This document shows, one piece after another, positions 12,893 through 49,323 of a stretch of DNA of 64,000 nt; the stretch's first letter is position 1, and each line of letters starts with the position of its first letter. Where the stretch lies: NCBI GenBank assembly GCA_932294295.1, contig OW028573.1, positions 58,133,829 to 58,197,828 on the forward strand. Direction: 5' to 3'. This stretch comes from Alitta virens (taxonomy: Eukaryota > Annelida > Polychaeta > Phyllodocida > Nereididae). The notes beneath the pieces are model-generated. The model was not told the DNA's origin and ran no database searches. It saw only the letters and a program-made list of their open reading frames with translations. Position numbers and translations under genes: made by a program.

Positions 12893-14613
12893 AGGGGAAC
12901 ACAAGGACTTTTGCATGTTAATTTTAAAAGATCTATTAGATGTTAAGAAATATATTGTAGTGAAAAAAAATACCTAAAAAGTCATGTTTAGTGTGATTTT
13001 ACGCCGATTAAACGTGCAGTTTTCACTGTCCGCCAAAATGCTGGGGGCCGCCATTATTGCACACGGCACGGAAGCTGGTGACGTCACTTATGTCCTAATG
13101 AGGGAAGCCCTAGAAAATTACATCCTAAATTCCTAAATCTGCGCAAATTGCAATTAATCCATTTCATTGTTAATCTTATATTAATACACGGCACTGATTG
13201 CACTTAGCACCTTTATGAAAAGGTGTCAGGCTGAATTGCTTTTATGTCAATTTGACACTCATGGTAAATAAAATCTTTTTTGGCCTATTACAGACCTTTT
13301 CCAAGTCTTCTGTGCACGCATCAGACTTCAGCCGTTCAAATCAAGACTAGGAACACGCTACCATATGATATAAGAAGTAAAAAAATAAAACAATCTAGAG
13401 TTTCAAAAGCAGTCTGAAGATATTTATATTCCGGAAACTTTATGAATAAACACTCATCTGAAAAGCGATGGAGAGCAATTTTATAGAATCTAGTGCTATA
13501 CAAATAACCTATTATTATTATAAGACTATATATATAGTTATGTCCTATAATAAACCGGTCAATTTGGATTAGCCTTTAATACATGTAGGGGTTAATAAAA
13601 GAAATGTTGTTATTTTGAAATTGCTTATTTCCTGATAGACATAATCTTTCTAATGGTGTATAACAAGCAATGATTAAATGAAAAAAGCTGTATTTACTAG
13701 TAGGCAATATATCGTTTTTTAATGTGCGACAATACCCCAATGAACCCTGGAAAAGTCTATCTTATGGAATTTGGTAATGAATTCATTCTGCTAATCTTGT
13801 GAAGATTACTGAAGGAAACATCCTTTTAATAATTCTATGCAACTCAATACAGTGCATGTATAAAGGTAACCTTAATTTGAATCAAATTAAATTGAATATT
13901 AGGAACAGATATATAAATTATGACTTAAGTGTCAGGAATATAGGATATTAAAATTATAGGCATACAATCAAATTCGATTACAAATATACAAAATCCAAAA
14001 ATTGTTTATAGTTTTTAATATCCATGGTATTTCATTGTTGTATTATGATGATGATCATATATGCCTATTGCACAGTCGTTTGTTTATTTTATAACACCAA
14101 GGCTTAGTGGTTGGGGGGGGGGGGGGGGGGTGTTAACAAATCCTTCATTGCAAACAATTCAAGAATCTAATACCTGCCACTCTAAAATACTCAGAATTTT
14201 TTAATTTTATTTAGTACTCAGGGGTGTAGAGGCCGTCATTTATGCATGGATAATTTATTGCATTGTCTCAAATTGTTTAATAACAATTTACTTGACACGT
14301 GAAAACTGTTAATATAACAAAGGTTCAAGAGCAATTAACACCTGTTTGTGAAAATTTGACTGAAATGCAGGGCCTCTAGAATACTTGGCTCTCATTGGCT
14401 GAGACCTGTAGTACAACAGTGACGTATTTCCGGCAAGAGCAAAACACCCGGAAAAGTCGAAAATGGCGGCCTCCGTAGTTCACAACACGGAGCTAATAAA
14501 TGCAGGATATTACTTTACCAGGGCATATATACAAGTTATGAATAGTGTGGATGTGTTACTATGGACCAAAGCTAACATCTGAGAGGTAAAGTGCAAAAGG
14601 GTTTAGTTCCCCT
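12893..14613. mobile_element. TTAA-flanked DNA transposon, Kolobok/piggyBac-like, non-autonomous
   Basis: The element is bounded by TTAA on both sides (12889-12892 and 14614-14617), the signature duplication of Kolobok and piggyBac transposons. The left end reads AGGGGAACACAAGGACTTTTGCA-like and the right end, reversed, AGGGGAACTAAACCCTTTTGCA-like, so the terminal inverted repeats match imperfectly over about 23 bp. Subterminal GCCGCCAT (13048 region) and ATGGCGGCC (14463 region) are also inverted. No transposase frame of useful length is present. It contains an 18-bp poly-G run at 14113-14130. Confidence 0.78.
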
Positions 14614-15423
14614 TTAAGAAACGCCATGTTTTTGCTGAGCCAACATGCACTTCATTGTCTACATAAAGTGTCAGTAAGTTATTTAAACCTGTAATAAAAC
14701 TTTGGTTTATCCAATTTTAAACATTCAGGGCAAAAACCCAAGACCAACATGTTACTATGAGGTTGCAAATCCTATATTAGTACTATGTGTTCTATTCCTC
14801 AAGTTGTTCATATATATGTAAATTATATATTTTTTTATATGCTTTGCAGTTTAAAATTATTAACAATTGGCATTATTTTTAATGTCTGCAATGCCCATTC
14901 ATGTAAATTGTATGTTGCCTTTCCTTTGATTATAGCACCAGACCAGAATATATTAAACTTTGGCAAAGAATCAAATATTGTAATAAAAGCCATTAAGAAA
15001 GACATTCTTAGCATAATTAGTGAGTAAAGACTTTCAAAGCTTTGCACAAACATAATTTCAAAGGGTTAGCAGAAAACTGCATCTCTCTCTATCATTTCTT
15101 GAAATGAAGTTCTGCTATTTCTCAATTTTTGACTGACCTAATATCCCTGATATCCTTTGTTTAATTAGTGTGTTGTCAGTAATCGTTAGTCACATTGTAG
15201 CTGTCATAAAAGAGGCCAAAAGCTTTTTTTTAATATAAACTACACATTATTATATTTATTGTTATATTAACATTATATTGTTTCATTGCCTGCTCCAGTT
15301 AAAATGTAACAATTTTTTTGTGTCATATTTAACAATGATCCCACTCTAGGTTAATAACTTGGTTATTGTACAGGCACATGTCGTTTCCCAGTAAAATACA
15401 ATATCTATTTCCCAAAAACACAA

Positions 15424-15520
15424 TTGGCCGTCCTCGCAAGTGGCCGTTTTCTCATTTGGTCGTCCTGGTACGGTGGCTGTTTTGGTAATAGGCCGTCTTA
15501 GTATATTGGCCGTTTTGACC
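15424..15520. repeat. Right arm of the CGGCC-rich inverted repeat pair
   Basis: Read in reverse it begins GGTCAAAACGGCCAA and continues with repeated ACGGCC units, mirroring 11100-11163. Directly outside it lies GATGGACTAAGAAAGAT, almost the same word that precedes the left arm in the same orientation. Confidence 0.6.
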
Positions 15521-16259
15521 AACCCCCATGAAGAATGATGGACTAAGAAAGATGAAACAGCAACCCAGCACCTGCACTAACTGCCTGCAACTGCTGCATA
15601 CTACCCAGGTAGATGAGATGGAGAACCACAATGTACAACTCAAGTGATATGGTGGCTCTTCAAAAAATATCATCAATTTCAGTTCCATAACTATCATATT
15701 AAATGATAATAACATGCACTGACAGCGTCTTTCAGCTTCAATCACATTATTATTGTTAGTCATTACTAATACTACTGTTATCACATTAATCAAGCACTTC
15801 AATTATGCGTAAAGACTCGCCAAAATAATTAAAAAAAGGATTTGGACAAAACAAGGCTGACAAGCAAGGTATTGACGTGAAAGGTGTTCGTAGCATGTGA
15901 CATGTGTACAGATGGAATGCTGAATGAGAACATGCATGGGACAGCATGACATGGACGATCATGGTTGTGACACGGTTAACTTAGTTTAAGTCATTCAAAC
16001 ACAAAACACAACTTAAATGTAGAGTTTCAACCAAAACACACTCAAATGTGATCCACCAGCACAAATTCATCACAATATCCGCATACACCTCACCTTCAAC
16101 GCATACAGGCGGCGAAATTTTCCAGAAATTAAAACCACAAAACGTTTTCACTTCCCACAGACAGAAATAAATTTCGTCTGGTCAGATGATGGAGGTAAAA
16201 ATCCTTTACTATTGATTTGTTGTTCTGGTACCAGTAGAGAATATCCTTGATATTTTGTG

Positions 16260-16544
16260 ACCTGACGAAAATAGATGTCCGCGTTGCAACGCCTAGTGTG
16301 CTCTGCAAGGTCTGCAGTTTGGTGTGTAGTTCTGGCCATAACATGTTTGTTTGCCGTCTTGACAATTGAAAACATGGTTACCAGAAGGCTTCTTTCAACT
16401 TTAGTGAATGGTCTACGGACATACGAAGTGCCAGTCACCTCCCAAATACATGTAATACTAATACACACTTTCGCGAAGTTATTTGGGTCAGCATGCAGTT
16501 GTAAAAAGACCAAGAGTCCTAGACCTAGGCCAGAGATTGTATAA
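16260..16544 (+). other. Possible HINT2 leader exon (low confidence)
   Basis: An ATG at 16275 opens MSALQRLVCSARSAVW, which has the Arg-rich, acid-free character of a mitochondrial targeting peptide, as expected at the start of a HINT2-type protein. The region is richer in CpG than its surroundings and contains a perfect GCGTTGCAACGC palindrome. No strong donor joins in frame to the acceptor at 17968: the two best GT sites would create a stop, while weaker in-frame donors exist. It may equally be non-coding. Confidence 0.25.
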
Positions 16545-16570
16545 CGTATATATACAATCTCTGTCCTAGG
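16524..16570. repeat. Long imperfect hairpin
   Basis: Twenty bases beginning CCTAGGCCAGAGATTG at 16524 pair with the segment ending CCTAGG at 16570, with one mismatch (19 of 20) and a short AT-rich loop. No transposon boundary is obvious. Confidence 0.8.
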
Positions 16571-17171
16571 CCAAGCTATTATTATTTGCTGAAGCCAAAG
16601 ATTTGGATGTGATTTTCAGGCATTGTCATAATTAGCTAACTCATAAATGTGTGGTGCATTTATAATATAAAACGTTTATTACTTTTTAATCAGACATGGG
16701 TGTCTGAAAATCTTCCTGTCCATCCCCCACCACACTTTTAAATAGAACAACCTTTAAGATTTGAGGCATATAGAATCTTTATTAAAACAGAGATCCAAGT
16801 TCTTGAGTGGTGAATGTGAGTTTTGGCTCTTTCCCAGTTTACATAAAATGTTAAAAGATTTAGTCTTGTCCTCATTGTGCGAGTTAATTTAAAAATGAAG
16901 AAAACACAAGTCCAGAGGCGTGAAACAGCAACTAAATGCGTGAGATTGCCCCCTCCCCACCCTGCTTTTTGTTTTGTAAGACCCTGCCCCGTACCCCTCT
17001 TTTTTAAATTTAAATTTTACTAAGAAAATGCTGGTCAACTACCCCACCCCCTGCCCCGCTTTTTCAAAACCTTCCTGTCTGCCCCTACCCCACACTTTCA
17101 AATGTAACAGCCATAAACTGAATATCTTGGGTGTTATAGCAAATATAAAGTATGCTTACATTCAAGCATTT

Positions 17172-17617
17172 ACCTACTTTGCAAGGGCTCAACATAAACT
17201 TTTTCAGCTACTTGTCCCTCGGATTCAATACTTATCTTATTGACATTAATCATAATTAATAACTGGCCATGGTTGCTTTTTCCACTCTCAGCATCAAGCA
17301 GAATGTCTTCAATAAAGTACCACATGTGTAAAACTGCTGAATTAAATGTCCTAAAAAATTTCTTTTGTCCTGGATCGAATCATATGTTATATTGCAATTA
17401 ACCATTCACACTAAGGTATCATGAATTTCAATCAACTCATCATATTCACACCTATGACCTGTCAAGCAAATGTCCAATTGGCATTTGCTAGTGTTCAATT
17501 GAGTTTGAATGACTCCAAGACAATTTAGCCATTTAGATTTCACTTGTCCATGTCCCTGGAGATTTTTACTTGTCCCGAACAATCGGAGAAGTGTTAATGT
17601 TGAGCCCTGACCAACTT
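17172..17617. mobile_element. hAT-like MITE upstream of the HIT-domain gene
   Basis: The left end near 17182 reads CAAGGGCTCAACATAAAC and the right end at 17609, reversed, reads CAGGGCTCAACATTAACAC, forming imperfect terminal inverted repeats. ACCTACTT at 17172-17179 and ACCAACTT at 17610-17617 match at seven of eight positions and may be the 8-bp target duplication, though two bases separate the left copy from the repeat. ACTTGTCC words recur internally. No coding capacity. Confidence 0.65.
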
Positions 17618-17783
17618 AAAATTGGTATGACTAGTACAGTGCCTGTTGTTTCATACATGTAGAGTCTATGGTATAACACCTGTCAGCAAATTTGCAGCTG
17701 CAAGCAATTCGCAAGAATTTTACAAAATATTCTGGTTGGATTACTTTAATTTGGATGTCTGAAAACTTTTTGCTGGATATATA

Positions 17784-17903
<120 letters not shown>

Positions 17904-17983
17904 CGGATTTATAAACATTCCTCATCCAGTGACATTGGACATAATATGGTATTCGTATCAATTTGCAGGTAAAGTCAAGGTTA

Positions 17984-18884
<901 letters not shown>

Positions 18885-19034
18885 TCTGTAGTTTTCACCC
18901 TTTTACTCTTTGTTGATAAAATTTTAGCGGTATGCATATATTATATATCAATAATACATTAATTCAAAGGAATGAATTAATTTTTAAAATATTTGTTCAT
19001 TGTATTAATTTGGAAATCATAAATTAATATACAA

Positions 19035-19187
19035 GGTCACTGCTTGCATTACTGGGATAAATATTGGGAAATATTTAATATATATGGTCACTGTTTGCAT
19101 TACTGGGATAAATATTGGGAAATATTTAATATATATGGTCACGGTTTGCATTACTGGGATAAATATTGGGAAATATTTAAATATTAA
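19035..19187. repeat. Three-copy 51-bp minisatellite
   Basis: A unit starting GGTCACTGCTTGCATTACTG begins at 19035, 19086 and 19137 with only one or two differences between copies. It lies about 150 bp beyond the HIT-gene stop, perhaps in its 3' untranslated region. Confidence 0.92.
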
Positions 19188-21904
19188 TATTTTTTAATGT
19201 ATGTGGTTGTCTGCAATATAATGTTTCAAAATACAACTCATTATTCAGCTTTGAATCATATTTTATTGTATTTAATATTTAAACGAAACATATCCATACA
19301 ATTCATAGTGACACAAGATCACAAAATCTAATTCCCTTGACATGATACATTGTACAATGCAATTAAGGTTAAAATTCTCAGTACTTATTTATTTGACATA
19401 ACACTTGTGTTATATGCATTAAACCCATACAAAGGAAGTTCTATATATTGAAAAGAAACACTTTTGAGATACTTCGAAAAATATAATCCAGAACCACTGG
19501 TAAGCACAAAATAAGTTAATCGTACAAAATGACATATGTACAATGACAAGCAGGCTCCTCTTTTCTTTTTCTAAAATACCAGCACACTGGTACAGTACAG
19601 AAACAAACAACTGTAACACTGAGATTCCTAATAGCAGCACAGCCACAATGACATGACAATGATGTGGGCCGCACCAATATATATATTGAACTACTGGAGA
19701 AAATCTACACTAAAGTTTAAAAAAATAGACTTTATTCATCAGGATCAACATGTAGAAAGGATAGACCTAATGGTTTCAAGGAACTATTAAATGGTGCATT
19801 GTTGATCCCAGTAAGAAGGGGAGTAAGGTATGAATGATTTTTAACAACAAGTGTACATTTTGGCTATTTCTACCTCTAGACATTCTCATAGTTCGATGTT
19901 CATCTATTGAATTTATACTATAAACTCATCTAAAAACAGTTTTTTTCATGAAAAGGCTATGACATACAAAATTTTAGATAGAAATTATACCTGTTCAGAA
20001 AGGGATACTTCTAATTCAAGGCATCAGGTTTTGTTGTAGAAGTTAACTGCAAGTGACACAACCATATAGGTATTCTAATTTTCAGATCATCTGATATGTT
20101 TCAGCCGCAAATTCAATGCAATTTATTTTGTAAAGTTTTCTATACTTCTACACTTACCTGTGTTGTGCTAGCTGCACGAATGATAGGAATGTAGGATACA
20201 GAGAGAACCAAGATGCCATAATTGTTTTCAAATCAAGATTATTTGCCTGCATAATAAATATGATTTATTTATCAATTAAGCCTTATTTTACAAAAAGATC
20301 TGAGTCACAAGTGCAAGTCAAGAGTAACATAACTTAAATTTTGTCTAATAAAAGCTGCACAGGACTTGTCAAGTTGTAAAAGCCCACAAGTTAAACAGAT
20401 TATCCTTCACTGCGAATACCACTAAAAAGCATTTACAAGCCCCACCATAGTAAACCCATTGATTGTAATCATTGAATGGTGCAACGTGATTGGCTGTAAT
20501 ACTGCAGTATCAGTCGAAGCAAGTACTACATTCAGTACAAGTACATATTGCTTCTTTTTGACAAATCCCACTTCATAGTCTGTGTCCAATTTATCCATAG
20601 CAAACCTAGTCTACATCATAACCACCCTTTATTACCCACAGAACTACTCAGCAATGGTTATCTGTGTAAATACATTAAGGTGCACACAATTTATGCAGGA
20701 AGGTGACATTATGTATATTAACCTAACTCCTTCACGAAAAATATTTCACCTTTATCATCGTCTATAGCCATATACCTAAGCGGCAAAGTGAATTAACCCT
20801 CACATCACATAAGATCACAGATAATTAAAGGTCAGAGACATGAAAATCATTTGATTATCAGTTTGATTATGTGCACATGCTTTTACAGCTATGCTTCCCA
20901 TCAGTTAATCCTCTTTAAATGGACTACCCTAAGTAAGAAATTGATATTACTAATAGTGACTATTAAATTAGCTAAGTACAAGCATGAATGGGATCAAATT
21001 AACTATCCTAATGCCAATGTTTTGGGTTTAGTCCTTATTCATGACGATAAAGCACATTTCAAAACACAAAATGCTCAGAAATCATTTAAAATCTTAGAAA
21101 ACATTCTAAATGGAAGGAAACTGGATGTCAGTTTTGGAATTGGGAAGGGTTTGTTACATTCCAATGTAGAAGACTGGTATGATCAACAGGTTCACATTCA
21201 TACAGAGGAGAAAATGGTATACAAGTAGTAGTAGCTTAATATAACTGTCAGAAGAAAAGCAGCATTATCATTGTTCACTATGAAATAACTACTGCAATTA
21301 GGGCTTACAATACATGGGAGATATTTTTAAAAATGTACATTGTATTCAGAAAATTTTAAATGCAGGAATATATGCAACGGTAAACCATACATATCATTTC
21401 TTACAAATATATCATCAGACTGCAGTTAAATAAATCCAATATACAACAAACAAAACTTTTAAAAACAAGATTTTTGTGCCTTACAAGGGTTCACATATAT
21501 ATGACCTAGTCAATTGAATCTCTACATTTCTATAAAAATGAAAATTATTACAGCAACTATGACTTTTTTTCAAAAACAAGTCAATTCATGTCTGCCAGAA
21601 GTGGTTTATACGTGATTATCATAATGGAACTGATTACTGGTGGTAGCATAAGGAAGAAGGAATAACATAGGTCCGCTATATATATATTCTGCTAAAGCAG
21701 TTACAATGTACGTAAGATGCTAAGGTCCCTGAGGGATATTTTGGTTTCAATTCAAGTCTCTGAACTAAATTGTTTGGGAAATAAAAAGAGGTACAAGTGA
21801 TCAGCAATGCATTTAAGGTCTATAGGGACTGCATTTGGATACATAAAGACTGAAAGATGTTGAACATGGAAAGTATTTATAGGAAATTATGAAGCCACTG
21901 TGTA

Positions 21905-22242
21905 CAAGTCGACTGCCCGCAATATCTTTATTCACTTTAATAACTGGGCGAGTAGAGCGAGCGTTTACAGATTTTCCTTTAGAGCAACTCACCAAATGTC
22001 GCGCACAACTAATCCAGGCACTATTGACCTATGGTCATCAATTAAAAGTTGCTCAATATTGTTCAAGGAATACAAAACCGCCAAAATTAGGATATTATAC
22101 GCTCTTTGCAAAACCATCTAGAGCGGCGAACATTGAATTAATTTGTTCGGTCAGCAATACGTTGTACGTGTGTAGCGATCTCGTAAAAGTAGGCACCTCC
22201 AGTTTCCAGTGACCCTGAAGATTCAAGGGTCCTGAGCAGAGA
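21905..22242. repeat. Dispersed repeat, copy 1
   Basis: From CAAGTCGACTGC to GAGCAGAGA this region aligns in the same orientation with 59441-59780. Similarity is strong in the second half (GCTCTTTGCAAA, TTTGTTCGGTCAGCAATA, TTCAAGGGTCC). The substitutions between the copies change amino acids as often as not in the one shared open frame, so coding constraint is not supported. No terminal inverted repeat is evident. Confidence 0.8.
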
Positions 22243-23291
22243 TAGATGAAGCCATTAAACATCTAGCAAGGTTGCCTCCATGGGTCATACTAGCTGAAAA
22301 GGTGGGGTCATATTGAGGCCGATCACAGTTTACTTGAACCAGGATCTAGATTCTTGAAATTCAAAAGATTTATACAAGACAAGTTATAGACTGTTTGCCG
22401 GTTGAATTTTATACGCGATTCCATTACACTAGAATGGTCTTAGCCGACAATGACATTATTGGGTGCCAGAGAAAGGTTCAGGTAAAGAGTACTGCTACAG
22501 GGAGTGCTTAGAGGTCAAATGCCAATTAAGAATTTGCTGAGATTTCTCTCTGAAATCACCCATTTAATAAATAAGTTTAGTGGTGAAACTTCTCATAGGA
22601 GATGATTTGTCATTGCTGGTATTATATTAGATGAACTGGTTTTTGCTCCACATATTACTCAGAATTTGAGAATGATGCCTTTCATTACAATCAGGTACAC
22701 TAGCATTCGATACAACTTAAGGTACCAAAACAAGTACATGATAAAACAATTAAGAGAAAAACCATCAGCTCAGACGTAAGCAGAATTATCCTACAGAACC
22801 ACTTGTCATCTCTGCCAGATAACTGACCAATTGTACATACCAATCAAGATTATTATTCTGTATATACAAGTAAACACAATAGTTATATATTACATCAATG
22901 AAATAATATGATGGTTGACAACCACAAAAGAATATGAGTTTTTACAGGTAGATGAGGTTTGACTTATCCAATAAGATAGAAGTGTCAACTGATTACAGTA
23001 ATTGACGGAGCGTTAAATTATATAGTGCATCCAAATGCTAAACGCAAATGATGCACATCTTTTGACACATGCAAAGATAATTGCTAATGTTAGGCAAACA
23101 GGAAAATTCATCTTCTAAACATGCTTGGCATGGTAGTGTTGGTTGCAATACTGATTCAGATGAAAGTAGCCAGGTGCGTAGGTTCTCTTGCTGCCATCAC
23201 TTGTCTTCCAGAGCAATAAACAAACTTCACAGATCTAGCATTTTAGGAGACATTAAAAGCTTTCACATACAGTCCAATACACAAATCATTT

Positions 23292-47267
<23,976 letters not shown>

Positions 47268-47814
47268 GGTGTCAACAATCACTGCAGGGATGCAGATTCC
47301 GGTCAGTGACCCAGATCCGACCACATGTGGCAGGCTAAACTAGTCTGATCCTAGTGGGAGTCTTCCGAACACTGCAGGACCTGTTAGTCATAAGTTCTGC
47401 AGTTCATGCTTGGCTGACTTAAAGCAGAAGACGTCCAAACGTGCGCCAACGACACGGGCAGTCGGCAAAGAACTCCTGCCAATTCCAATCGCAGTGAAAT
47501 CTCCGTCACGCTTCACTTGCAATCAATTGTGACCGACTTCTCGGATTGGAAGAAATGGTTATCTCTCCATGAAATTTTTTATATCAGCTCCTGCCAAAAG
47601 ATTCATTGATTAACTGTACAACCGGTGTTATATAAGCAATTCATTATCCCCGGACAATAGTTGGGTGGCAGCCAATTAGTCACAGACTCGTATGAAGAAC
47701 ATTTTTTCTTTCTGTTGGTACATTGCAGTCAGAATTGATCGGTAATTCTTAAAGTCATTTTTGTGTTCACCTGACCGTGTCAAACACTGGGCTCGTCCCT
47801 ACTCCACAAACGTC

Positions 47815-48085
47815 ACCCGTGACGTGACTTTTTTCGCCATTACGTCAGCCATGACGTCACGCCTTAAGCATTCCATCATGCGCTAAAGTTGGGTTAATAG
47901 CATTCAGTCAGGCTACCCAGCTGTAAGGCCAGCTAGTGGCGAGCATTTTAAGCATTTTAGTCTTGTGTTACGCCTGGCTCAGGTCCCGGTCTCTCGATGT
48001 GCCTTGCTTAAAACCCTCGTGAATGAACGTCAATGCGACCTATTAGCTGGCGGAAGCGGAAATGACGGTAGTTATCATTTCCGGC
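47815..48085 (-). promoter_or_regulatory. Candidate PDE3 promoter with CRE and ETS-like sites
   Basis: About 0.55-0.8 kb upstream of the PDE3 ATG lies a CpG-containing stretch. It has a perfect CRE octamer TGACGTCA (47852-47859), neighbouring half-sites (GTGACGTGAC at 47819, TACGTCAG at 47841) and ETS-like GCGGAAGCGGAAAT and TTTCCGGC near 48050-48085. CREs bind CREB/ATF factors activated by cAMP, the substrate of this enzyme. Transcription start and activity are not shown by the sequence. Confidence 0.4.
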
Positions 48086-48426
48086 AGGGGTATCCGTCAT
48101 TTAGAAGGGACTAAGTTAGCAGAACCTGCTCAGGTAGACTTAATTGCTAGTTAGGTTACACCTAGTGATCTGCGATTTAACAATGCTTACTGCAGACTGG
48201 CATAAATTGCTCGAAGACCAACTGCACCTGTTAATGCGCAGCTTACTGCATCTTCTGCAGGATGAAGGCTGCCAATCCCAGGCAGTGTGTCTTGTAGGCC
48301 ACCTGAGATGATGAACACTATGTTTGCGCCTTTTTCCATCCCATCTCGTACTTCCTGCAGCAATTTATTTTAATGCTCGACCTTTTGCAATGAATGCAAG
48401 TGTTGGGTTGATATGCGTAACCTGAC

Positions 48427-48454
48427 CATGGAGTCACTCTCTAGTGACTCCATG
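48427..48454. repeat. Perfect 12-bp-stem hairpin
   Basis: CATGGAGTCACT and its exact complement enclose a four-base CTCT loop. The same 12 bases occur at 52587-52598, also inside a hairpin. Confidence 0.85.
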
Positions 48455-49292
48455 ACCTGACTGACAGCAGCCTTAATATGCAACATGTGTCTTCCTGCAT
48501 TGCGAAAGTGATTAGGTTCAGCTATGCTGTTTATATCCGGAAGGGTGGTATTAATGGTGCTGGGGTCTGGCTGGGGGTTATTGTGCAATCAAGTACAGAT
48601 CGACTGCCCTGGTCAGCCTCGGTTAGCCATCATGTACCCCACACTTCCCATGCATTTCCAGAGTCCCGCGTGCCAAGCGTGTTTCAGTATGTCCTAAATC
48701 GTACTCTTGTGGTCCTTGTAACTGTTATTCCCTCAGACGTCATCCTTTGAAGTTCAGCTTCTTGTATGTAAACCTACAGGTTGTGATCCTTGTTTGAGAA
48801 AGGAGTGATCCTTGGAGAGCAATGACCCATGCAGTTTTCTGCAGGGAGAAATGCTAAAAAGAGGCCATAAGCCTTGGCGGCAAGAGCATTAAGTCATCTC
48901 TGCTGAATTCCACTCTCAATTTGCTACCTACAGCCAGTCTTTGCGCCACATGCTGCCCGAGCAAGCCTTAGCAATCGAAAAGCAATTGAATGAGGCCAAG
49001 CGCCAGTCAAACCCACTCAAACTCGCTCCTTATCTGAGGTTCTATGTCTTCCCCAGGTCGTAACGTGCGCTGCACAACATTTGCTCCTATCTCAACTCTT
49101 CAAATAGACTAGAAAAGAGACTAGACAAGAGACTAGAAATCAGACTGGCAGACTGGAATACTTTCCAGACGATATCCGTTCAGTCAAAAAATGTCAAAAT
49201 ACTGACGCTAACTCGCTCTAGGCAGGTACCCTTCATCATGGAAGTAAAACCCCTTCAACATAATCATATCGTGCAGGAACCAGTGGAAAGCT

Positions 49293-49323
49293 GATCACAT
49301 CAGATCACATCAGATCACATCAG
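49293..49323. repeat. Three-copy 10-bp repeat
   Basis: GATCACATCA is repeated three times in tandem without change. Confidence 0.85.

Larger units (their letters stand above)
18885..23291. other. Intergenic DNA between HINT2 and PDE3
   Basis: The two genes converge here, so their 3' untranslated regions lie at each end. I find no additional coding exon. A 51-bp minisatellite (19035-19187) and one copy of a dispersed repeat (21905-22242) occupy part of it; the remainder is AT-rich and featureless. Confidence 0.5.

Noticed and set aside
14461..14580. ATGGCGGCC start with an upstream CCGGAAA motif, resembling a gene 5' end
   Set aside because: The frame stops after 39 codons and the sequence lies inside the TTAA-flanked transposon, mirrored by a GCCGCCAT near its other end.
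16148..16513. 121-codon minus-strand frame
   Set aside because: It overlaps the plus-strand leader candidate and has no recognisable motif, signal or splice context.
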